Shown in pieces: positions 50,555-57,580 of a DNA stretch of 64,000 nucleotides. The translations under genes and the position numbers were made by a program. A model generated the notes under the pieces. It worked only from the letters and a program-made list of their open reading frames with translations, was not told the origin of the DNA and made no database searches. Position 1 is the first letter of the stretch. Every line of letters starts with the position of its first letter. This stretch comes from Verrucomicrobiaceae bacterium (lineage in GTDB: Bacteria; Verrucomicrobiota; Verrucomicrobiia; Verrucomicrobiales; Verrucomicrobiaceae): assembly GCA_016795485.1 (NCBI GenBank), contig JAEUHM010000044.1:248001-312000 (forward strand), given 5' to 3'.

Positions 50555-50704
50555 GAGTTCACGAACAACGCCATCTAAGCGGGCTTCTAGCTAAACAGCG
50601 AAAGTAAACACTGCCGGAACCCAAAGTTCCTCATCTATGATGGCACAGTAATTGCGTTCCTGGGGACTTACGCCCCCCCCAAAAAAACGCACTGCTACGC
50701 AATC
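50555..50704. promoter_or_regulatory. Divergent intergenic region with a C8A7 homopolymer tract
   Basis: 150 bp between sulfatase B (leftward) and the PEP-CTERM gene (rightward). Eight C (50673-50680) followed by seven A (50681-50687) end 17 nt upstream of the first ATG of the PEP-CTERM gene. Upstream GGGG (about 50662-50665) can pair with part of the C-run. Such tracts are prone to slipped-strand length change, which would alter spacing or folding near the start codon. Confidence 0.55.
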
Positions 50705-52942
50705 ATGCTTAGCGGACGAATGCTATCGATTATGAGTAACCGCGCCGAAGCCTTCTTTAGATCTGCAGTTTTATTCATCTGCTCATTTTGTCTGATTGAT
50801 CGATTACAAGGGCAAACAGCCGTTTGGGATGGGGGAGTTAGTGGAAATGGCACCTCGTGGGCAGTGACGGACAACTGGGTGAGCGACACTGCTCTTCAAA
50901 GCAGCGCAACCTCAAACGTTTTGATCAACAATCGCAACGGCACGGGCACTATCAGCAGTCTAACCATCAGTGGCACTCGCACTCACGGGACGATTACTTT
51001 TGACAACGTAAACTCAGTCCTCGCCTCAACTCTAAATGTTGACACAAATGGCAGTGGAACAACCGCGCGTGCCCTAACGCTGCACGGTGGCATTACTCTG
51101 CAAAACACAGGACCCAACCAAACCCCTGGAACGACCGTTGCCTTCCGGGGTAACAACGGATCGCTGTCGATCATTTTGGGAGCGAATAACACTTTCTCAG
51201 CATCAACTGGGATGTATCTGCAGATCAACTCCGGCGTGGTAATCAGCGGTGGCTTCGGAATCAATATCAGTGGAGGAGGTACCGTGGGACTAAACGCTCC
51301 AAACACTTTCACTGGCGGTGTAACCGTAGAAAATGGAGCCACGCTCAGAGTCGGCGCGGCCAATCAGGGCTCCTCAGCATCCAGCACTCTCTCTGGTGGC
51401 TTGCTTCAGGATAGCCAAGTGGGCACAGGCACATTGATTCTTCAAAATGGATCAACACTACTTTCTGGCGGTAGTGGCCAGCGGACATTGCACAACAGTT
51501 TGAGTCTTGGTGGGAACATAACTTTCGGTGCCACGTCAACTTACACAGGCACTCTGGTTTTCCGTTCGGATGACACAAGCTCTGGAGAAACCTTAACCAC
51601 ACCAGCAGTTATCACTCTTACCAACGACCTCAATGTGACTAGCAATGTGACGACGTCCTTTTTCAATGTCGTCTCTGGCCCACATGCGATTACTAAACAG
51701 GGACCTGGAAGTTTGCGATTAAGCGCGAATAACACCTACAACGGAGGAACAGCCGTTGCATCTGGCACACTCGAGTTTGGGCGCACCGGTTCACTTGGAT
51801 CAGGGCTCGTAACCTTAGGCAGCACTGGTGGAGGTGATGCATCTCTACTCAACTACCTTGGTGGCTGGACGTTATCGAACAACATAGTCGCTACCGCCGG
51901 TTCCGGCGGCACTTTGACCCTCGGCTACACAAGCACTGCGGACTACAGCGGCATTTTCAGCGGCTCAATCACTCTGAATGACGATCTGAATCTGAGAAGT
52001 GATGCGGCAACCGGTTTCGCGATGCGTGTCACGGGTTCCATTTCAGGCTCTCACGACCTAACAAAAACCGGCCCAGGTATGTTGCGGATTGAAGCAGACA
52101 ATACCGCGTATACTGGAACGACGACCATCGCTGAGGGCACACTTCAGCTAGGCTCATTCTCAGGAAGCAATGCGGGAAGTCTCGGAAGCGGTCAGGTGGT
52201 AAACAACGCAATACTTAGGATCAACCGGACCAACAACTTCACCATTTCCAATGAGATCAGCGGGACAGGCAGTTTCATTCAAGCGGGTAGCGGAACAACC
52301 ATCTTGACTGGCCAGAACAGCTACTCTGGAGGAACAAGCGTGATAGGTGGCGAGTTACTCATCAACAACACGACTGGCTCGGCGACAGGCTCCGGATCAG
52401 TAACAACCGCAGTTGGCACCACGTTGGGCGGCACAGGAACACTGGAGCTCACAGGATCCAATTTCATCTCAATCGGAGGGACTGTGTCGCCGGGGATAGC
52501 GGGTAGCGCTGGCGTGCTCTCGATGAAGGCAGTCGATGGTAATGTCACTTTCACGAGTACTAGCTCTCTCGCATTGGAGCTTTTTGCTAATGCCGTCAAT
52601 GATAGGCTCTTCTATGCTGGGTCAGGTTTAGGCCAACTCGACTTCACAAGCTTGGGCGCTGGACAAATCAGTGTGACGTTTGCGAGTGGCTACACACCTT
52701 CTGCCGGAGATACTTTTGATCTACTCGACTGGACCAACCTAGCGGGCCTCAGCACCACTCAACTCAACCTGAGCACGGCAGGCTTTGACCCTAATTGGAC
52801 CTGGGACACTTCACAGTTTGTCGCTTCAGGTGTGGTCTCGATCATCGTCATACCAGAACCGTCACGAGTGCTCCTGATCCTTCTCGGAGTGGTAGCGATT
52901 GTATCTCGCCGCGAAAGAGTAAACATTACTTCCCATCGTTAG
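50705..52942 (+). CDS. Autotransporter-associated beta-strand repeat protein with PEP-CTERM sorting signal
   Basis: 745 residues from the first ATG; ATGs at 50720 and 50732 give shorter versions and I cannot choose firmly. The signal peptide core is AVLFICSFCLIDRLQGQ, then AVWDGGVSGNGTSWAVTDNW. Many beta-helix repeats follow, including the autotransporter-associated motif NNTYNGGTAVASGTLEFG, NTAYTGTTTIAEGTLQLGSF and NSYSGGTSVIGGELLINN. The C-terminus is a PEP-CTERM anchor: IPEPSRVLLILLGVVAIVSR followed by basic residues, to be cut by an exosortase (not in window). Probably displayed on the surface or exported into the matrix, a glycan-rich adhesin or scaffold candidate. Confidence 0.93.
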   Translation: MLSGRMLSIMSNRAEAFFRSAVLFICSFCLIDRLQGQTAVWDGGVSGNGTSWAVTDNWVSDTALQSSATSNVLINNRNGTGTISSLTISGTRTHGTITFDNVNSVLASTLNVDTNGSGTTARALTLHGGITLQNTGPNQTPGTTVAFRGNNGSLSIILGANNTFSASTGMYLQINSGVVISGGFGINISGGGTVGLNAPNTFTGGVTVENGATLRVGAANQGSSASSTLSGGLLQDSQVGTGTLILQNGSTLLSGGSGQRTLHNSLSLGGNITFGATSTYTGTLVFRSDDTSSGETLTTPAVITLTNDLNVTSNVTTSFFNVVSGPHAITKQGPGSLRLSANNTYNGGTAVASGTLEFGRTGSLGSGLVTLGSTGGGDASLLNYLGGWTLSNNIVATAGSGGTLTLGYTSTADYSGIFSGSITLNDDLNLRSDAATGFAMRVTGSISGSHDLTKTGPGMLRIEADNTAYTGTTTIAEGTLQLGSFSGSNAGSLGSGQVVNNAILRINRTNNFTISNEISGTGSFIQAGSGTTILTGQNSYSGGTSVIGGELLINNTTGSATGSGSVTTAVGTTLGGTGTLELTGSNFISIGGTVSPGIAGSAGVLSMKAVDGNVTFTSTSSLALELFANAVNDRLFYAGSGLGQLDFTSLGAGQISVTFASGYTPSAGDTFDLLDWTNLAGLSTTQLNLSTAGFDPNWTWDTSQFVASGVVSIIVIPEPSRVLLILLGVVAIVSRRERVNITSHR

Positions 52943-52963
52943 CCCGCTCCAAAGGATCACCAA

Positions 52964-54319
52964 TCAATCCTTCACTTTTTTGTTCTTCTTCCGCTTCTTC
53001 CGAGGTTTTTCATCGGTCTTGGAGGAGCTATTATATCGTTTTTCACCTGCTTTGACCGGTTTGGCCATCTGCTCGAGCCAAGCATCGTGCAGCTTGGTGA
53101 GTTCTGTTACTCTATCGGGCATTTTCGCTGCTAGGTCATTAGCCTCCGACACATCCTTGGCCAAGTCGAAGAGACTGAGCTTGTCTCTCTCTCCAACTAG
53201 CTTCCAATCGCCCGAGCGCACGGCCCACCAGCCTTCGTCGCTGCCAGAGCACCAGAAGAAATCACGTGAAGCAGGCGTTGGAGCCTCGCCCTTGAGCAAC
53301 GGCAGCAAATTGATGCCATCAAAGTTCTTTCCATCTACTGCTGAGGCTCCTGCTGCAGCAAGCGCGGTGGGCAGGATGTCGAGCGAGGTCACTGGCCAAT
53401 GCCATTCACCCGGTTTAAGCTGCGAGGGCCAGCAGATGAGAAACGGCACGCGGATGCCGCCTTCGTAATCGGTGTGCTTCCCACCACGCAGCGGCGTGTT
53501 GTCCGCGCTTTGCGCCAGCGGGCCGCCGTTGTCGCTGATGAAAAAGAGCAGCGTGTTTTCCCACACGCCACCGTCCTTGAGCGCGGTCATCACACGGCCA
53601 ATCGCATCGTCCATGCGCTTACCCATCGCGAGGCGGGCATCGCGGTCCTTGTTGCCCGTGTTGAACTTCGCGATCTCGTCCTCCGGTGCCTGCAAAGGTG
53701 CATGAACGGCATTGAAGGCCAGGTAAGCGAAAAACGGCTGCGCCTTTTGCTTTGTGATGAAAGCCGCGGTCTCCTCGCCGAGGCGATCCGTGAGGTAACC
53801 GGTCTCCTTCACCACCTCCGTGCCGCGATAGATCGGATCATTCGGGTCATCGAGCTTGAAGTAATCATGCGCCCCGCGACCGAGAAAGCCGAACACCTCA
53901 TCAAAACCGCGCAAAGCCGGACTCCACGCCAGATCCGGCCCCAGGTGCCATTTGCCAAACTGTCCCGTGGCATAACCAGCGGGCTTCAAATACTGTGGAA
54001 AGAGCTTTTCGCTCATCGGCACGCCGCTACCCGCCTCGCCGCCCGTGTAGAGTCCCAGCCGCTGCTGATACCGCCCCAGCATCAGCCCCGCCCGAGTCGG
54101 CGAGCACACATGCCCGGTCACATAGCCCTGACGACAGATCACGCTCTGCTTCGCTAGCGAGTCGAGATGCGGAGTGACGACGTCCTTGGCATGCTGCGGA
54201 TGAAAACCAACATCCGCATATCCGAGGTCATCCGCGACGATGACGACAATGTTCGGAGGAGCCGCAAATGACGAATGCAGAACGATGAATGACGAAAAAA
54301 GCAGGATGAGGCTTTTCAT
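52964..54319 (-). CDS. Secreted sulfatase C (formylglycine type) with basic C-terminal tail
   Basis: 451 residues with signal peptide MKSLILLFSSFIVLHSSFAA. CxPxR is Cys72 in HVCSPTRAGLMLGR. Other motifs: VVIVADDLGYADVGFHP, ATGQFGKWHLGPDLAW, FFISDNGGPLAQSADN. The C-terminal tail (KPRKKRKKNKKVKD) is strongly basic. The gene changes base composition along its length: the part encoding the N-terminal two-thirds is GC-rich, the 3' end (52964 to about 53450) is AT-richer like the PEP-CTERM gene next to it. Its start overlaps the stop of sulfatase D by 4 nt, so the two are coupled; it is convergent with the PEP-CTERM gene (21 nt). Confidence 0.93.
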   Translation of the reverse strand: MKSLILLFSSFIVLHSSFAAPPNIVVIVADDLGYADVGFHPQHAKDVVTPHLDSLAKQSVICRQGYVTGHVCSPTRAGLMLGRYQQRLGLYTGGEAGSGVPMSEKLFPQYLKPAGYATGQFGKWHLGPDLAWSPALRGFDEVFGFLGRGAHDYFKLDDPNDPIYRGTEVVKETGYLTDRLGEETAAFITKQKAQPFFAYLAFNAVHAPLQAPEDEIAKFNTGNKDRDARLAMGKRMDDAIGRVMTALKDGGVWENTLLFFISDNGGPLAQSADNTPLRGGKHTDYEGGIRVPFLICWPSQLKPGEWHWPVTSLDILPTALAAAGASAVDGKNFDGINLLPLLKGEAPTPASRDFFWCSGSDEGWWAVRSGDWKLVGERDKLSLFDLAKDVSEANDLAAKMPDRVTELTKLHDAWLEQMAKPVKAGEKRYNSSSKTDEKPRKKRKKNKKVKD

Positions 54320-55695
54320 GGCTTTGAGTTCAGGGGTGGGAGTTTTTGGAGCCGTGCGGTGAGTTCTGCGATGACATCAGCATGTTGCGCAGAGACATCG
54401 TGAAGGTCCTCGGGGTCTGCATCGTGATCGTAAAGCTCAGTCGGGCCATCGCTCCAGCGGGTGAAGCGCCAGCGGGCGGTGCGGATGCTTTGACCGTAGA
54501 GTTTATCGCCTCGCGTGACGAGCGTGAAGGCGGCGTCTTTGATGCTGGCGGCGGGATCGGCTAAAACGGGCCGCAATCTGGCTCCTGCGGCCGTGTGTGG
54601 CATTTTCAGGCCACAGAAGTCGGCAACTGTCGGATACACATCGACGAACTCGGCCAACGAGCGCGTGGTCTGTCCGCCCTTCATGCCTGGCGCGGCGATG
54701 ATGAGCGGCGCACGACAACTGCGCTCGAACAGCGTGTTTTTGTTCCACCATTGCCTCTCGCCCGTGTGATAGCCGTGGTCTCCGACGAAGACGACAATGG
54801 TCTTTTCCCAGAGCTGATGCTTGTCGAGTGCATCGAGCACACGACCGAGCTGCGCATCCATGAAGCTGGTGCCGGCACAGTAGGCGCGGAAAAGCTCGCG
54901 CCACTCCTGCTCGGTGAATTTGCCGAACGCGGTGCCGTAGTCGCCGAAGCCCACGCTCTCCTTTCGCACCGCTGTCATGCCTGCGGGATCGCTCCAGGGC
55001 TTCAGCGAGTCGGCGGGATACAGATCGAAGTATTTCTTCGGCGCGATGAAGGGATCATGCGGCTTCATGAAGCCGCAGCCGATGAACCACGGCGTGTCAC
55101 CGAGCTTTTCGATCATCGCCACGGTCGACGCGGCGATCTGGCCATCCGGCTGATCATCATCCGTGCCATCCGCCGCGCCCCACTGGCACCATTTCAGCGC
55201 ACCACCGGTCACATCACGGCCCTCGATCATCTTGCGGCCTGCCTTCGTCGCTTCAAACGCCTGCGCTGTATGCCAGGAGCGCCCCGCATCCATCCAGCGC
55301 TGCTTCGCTTCCGCATTCTTGCCACCGCCGAGATGGTAGAGCTTCCCAAACGCATGCGACTGCCATCCGGCGTCTTTGCAGAGCTGCGGCAGCGTGACGA
55401 CATCCGGCATCTTTTGCCGCAAAGGAATGTCATTGCCCACGATGCCCGTCTGCTCCGCCCGCAGGCCAGCCATCATGCTGCTGCGGCTCGGATTGCACAC
55501 CGGATACTGCACATACGCCCGCTCAAACGTCGTGCCGCGAGTTCGCAAACGGTCGAGGTTCGGCGTCTTCACGACCTCCTTCGTGAACGCCCCGCCAAAG
55601 TCCCGCAGATCATCCGCCATGATGAGCAGCACATTCGGCTTCTCCGCGGCGATGAGTGACGAGCAGAGGGCAAAGAGGAGAACAAGATAGCGCAT
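54316..55695 (-). CDS. Secreted sulfatase D, iduronate-2-sulfatase-like
   Basis: 459 residues with signal peptide MRYLVLLFALCSSLIAAEKP. Cys67 lies in YPVCNPSRSSMMAGLR (CxPxR, here CNPSR). NVLLIMADDLRDFGGAF, SHAFGKLYHLGGGKNAEAK and FVGDHGYHTGERQWWNKNTL (G-D-H-G-Y-x-x-G-E-x) are typical of the iduronate-2-sulfatase type. It lacks the Lys-rich tail of sulfatases A-C. Predicted to desulfate hexuronate-type polysaccharides; that is family inference. Strongly GC-ended codons. Coupled to sulfatase C by a 4-nt overlap, and 51 nt downstream of the 55747 gene in the same direction. Confidence 0.93.
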   Translation of the reverse strand: MRYLVLLFALCSSLIAAEKPNVLLIMADDLRDFGGAFTKEVVKTPNLDRLRTRGTTFERAYVQYPVCNPSRSSMMAGLRAEQTGIVGNDIPLRQKMPDVVTLPQLCKDAGWQSHAFGKLYHLGGGKNAEAKQRWMDAGRSWHTAQAFEATKAGRKMIEGRDVTGGALKWCQWGAADGTDDDQPDGQIAASTVAMIEKLGDTPWFIGCGFMKPHDPFIAPKKYFDLYPADSLKPWSDPAGMTAVRKESVGFGDYGTAFGKFTEQEWRELFRAYCAGTSFMDAQLGRVLDALDKHQLWEKTIVVFVGDHGYHTGERQWWNKNTLFERSCRAPLIIAAPGMKGGQTTRSLAEFVDVYPTVADFCGLKMPHTAAGARLRPVLADPAASIKDAAFTLVTRGDKLYGQSIRTARWRFTRWSDGPTELYDHDADPEDLHDVSAQHADVIAELTARLQKLPPLNSKP

Positions 55696-55746
55696 GGTCG
55701 CGCTGGAACGCGGTGGCCCGCGCTTTCTAACTCGTGTTTTCGCTCT

Positions 55747-57021
55747 TCACCGCTCCAGTAACCGCAGACGCCACCACGCGGACTCGACGGGGAAGAACTG
55801 GCTCAGATACACGCGCTGATAATCGTAATGCGTGATCACTTTCTCGATGGCGGTGCGGTGCCGCGTCACGAGATCGCGATCGGGGCAGAGCGTGACGACC
55901 CACGCGGCAAAGCAGGGCTCGCGCAGGTAGTCTTTCTCGATGTGCATGCGAGGTGAGGCGGTGTGCTGGAGCTTCAGGCCTGCGAGCGCCACGGCGACGA
56001 CATCCTGCTCGCTGTGCTGAGGCTTCCAGGCACCGTTCATCACGCGCCAGTCCACGTCGAAGGCCTCCGTGCCGTTCACATCAAACTTCGCGATGAGTGC
56101 CAGGCTCTTCGCGGCCAGTTCGGCGCTGTGACGCAGGCCCTCGGCATATACGGCCTTCCGCGTGGGATCGCTTTCCATCTCCCACAGGCCGCGCAGGCAG
56201 ATCACGCTCTCGCTACTGGTCCATGAATGCCGCTCGCCCTGTCCAGGATCGAAGACCATGCCAGTCCGGCACACTTGCAGACGCTCACGCTGGCCTTTGC
56301 CCACCTTTTCCACTGCCGCGGCGAGATAACGCTCCTGCCACGACGCCTCACCGGTGAACTCGTGCATCGCTTTGAGGATGAAAAGCAGCCGCGGCACGGC
56401 TTCCAAGGTCGGTTTGGCGAAATCACCGCGATACTTGGATGGCGGGCCGTTGGTGGGCACCTTCCAGCCATGGCCGTCCAGCACCTTCACCTGTTCAATG
56501 AAGCGTCGCACCAGTTCCTCGCGCTCGGTAGCATTCGCGGGCAGGCCATCACGCACAAAACGCCTCAGCCCGTAGAGCCACGGCGTCGTCTGGTCATTCG
56601 ATCCCATTGGATACGTCGTTTTGCCATCGGTCGCCAGACCGCGGGCGATGAAGCCGGGCGTCTCACCGACGCTCGACAGCTTCAGCAAGCCCGCGACGAG
56701 CTTCCGTGCCTTCACGCGAACCTCCTCGTCTTTCGTGACGAGCCAGCGACTGCACATCGCGTCGAGGTAGAGGCCATTAAACATCGCGCCGTCCTCGTTC
56801 GGCACGCCCCAGCTCAGCGCGCTCGGCTTCATCTCGCGACAATCCTCCGGCGTTGGCCTCACGATCTCGCCCTTCAGCCCCACGTAGTCGAGGATCAGCC
56901 CATGCTCATCGACAAAGCGCCGCCACAACTCCTTATGTGCCCCTTCCACTGCCTCCTCAGGCGGGGCCGAATACAAGAGGCTCGCAAATCCAAGTGTAAC
57001 GCAGAAAAAAATGCTTCTCAT
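55747..57021 (-). CDS. Secreted protein of unknown function, probably an (alpha/alpha)-barrel
   Basis: 424 residues from the ATG at 57021 (MRSIFFCVTLGFASLLYSAP, signal peptide), five residues shorter than the maximal frame. The sequence is largely helical with repeated aromatic helix-capping segments: MFNGLYLDAMCSRWLVTKDE, NDQTTPWLYGLRRFV, SSESVICLRGLWEMESDPTR. This spacing suggests an (alpha/alpha)6-type toroid as in unsaturated glucuronyl hydrolases and polysaccharide lyases, but I see no catalytic signature. It precedes sulfatases D and C on the same strand, so a shared polysaccharide role is likely. High-GC codons. Confidence 0.72.
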   Translation of the reverse strand: MRSIFFCVTLGFASLLYSAPPEEAVEGAHKELWRRFVDEHGLILDYVGLKGEIVRPTPEDCREMKPSALSWGVPNEDGAMFNGLYLDAMCSRWLVTKDEEVRVKARKLVAGLLKLSSVGETPGFIARGLATDGKTTYPMGSNDQTTPWLYGLRRFVRDGLPANATEREELVRRFIEQVKVLDGHGWKVPTNGPPSKYRGDFAKPTLEAVPRLLFILKAMHEFTGEASWQERYLAAAVEKVGKGQRERLQVCRTGMVFDPGQGERHSWTSSESVICLRGLWEMESDPTRKAVYAEGLRHSAELAAKSLALIAKFDVNGTEAFDVDWRVMNGAWKPQHSEQDVVAVALAGLKLQHTASPRMHIEKDYLREPCFAAWVVTLCPDRDLVTRHRTAIEKVITHYDYQRVYLSQFFPVESAWWRLRLLER

Positions 57022-57580
57022 AACGCCAGCACTCATGGAGCGAGTGCGTCATGGATCAAGGCGCTTGCGCCATGATCAACGTAGGGACGGCTTTGCGGAT
57101 TGCACGGCCCCCCCAAAGAACCAAACCTGCTGGTGTGCTGAATCTGGCGTTGAATGCAGAAGTTTGCTGGCCGCCACAGCCACGCCGCAAACAAGAGCAA
57201 GATTACCTCCAAAGAAGTTTACTTCTTGTGCATAGTTGGACGCGAAAGAGGGAATGCCAAACCTGGCGGACCCCTTGCTGATCAGGCGCACCAACCCCGA
57301 GTCACCTGAGTCTTGCGAGCTTCTGAGGAAGTACAGGTCCGTGACGAGGAGTTAATGAACATTGACTGCCGGAGTCTCGCAGCTTTTGCCTTGCAGCGAA
57401 CGATGGCAATCGACTCTTTACATACTGGTCTCGACCACAATTTCTCCAATCCGATTCTGGTCTATCAAGCCCCACCTGTTACCCTTCACTAGAAAGATCA
57501 TTCGTTTGGACGTTATCAAAGCCAACTCCTCATGACAGCAAATGAAGCCCAAGTGACAAGAGTAGGATCTGGAACACTCG
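57022..57580. other. 559 bp without a convincing gene
   Basis: Lies between two leftward genes (upstream of the 55747-57021 gene, downstream of the cytochrome propeller). Short frames here do not look like proteins. A C7 run occurs at about 57109-57115. It presumably contains the terminator of the cytochrome gene and the promoter of the sulfatase-side operon, but I found neither convincingly. Confidence 0.5.

Noticed and set aside
53399-55659. Long plus-strand frames antisense to sulfatases C and D (53399-54157 and 54595-55659)
   Set aside because: Low-complexity Arg/His/Ala-rich translations with no domain, opposite to clear sulfatases.
57022-57580. Small minus-strand ORF at 57076-57294
   Set aside because: No domain, no start signal and no conservation evidence; composition looks like non-coding DNA.
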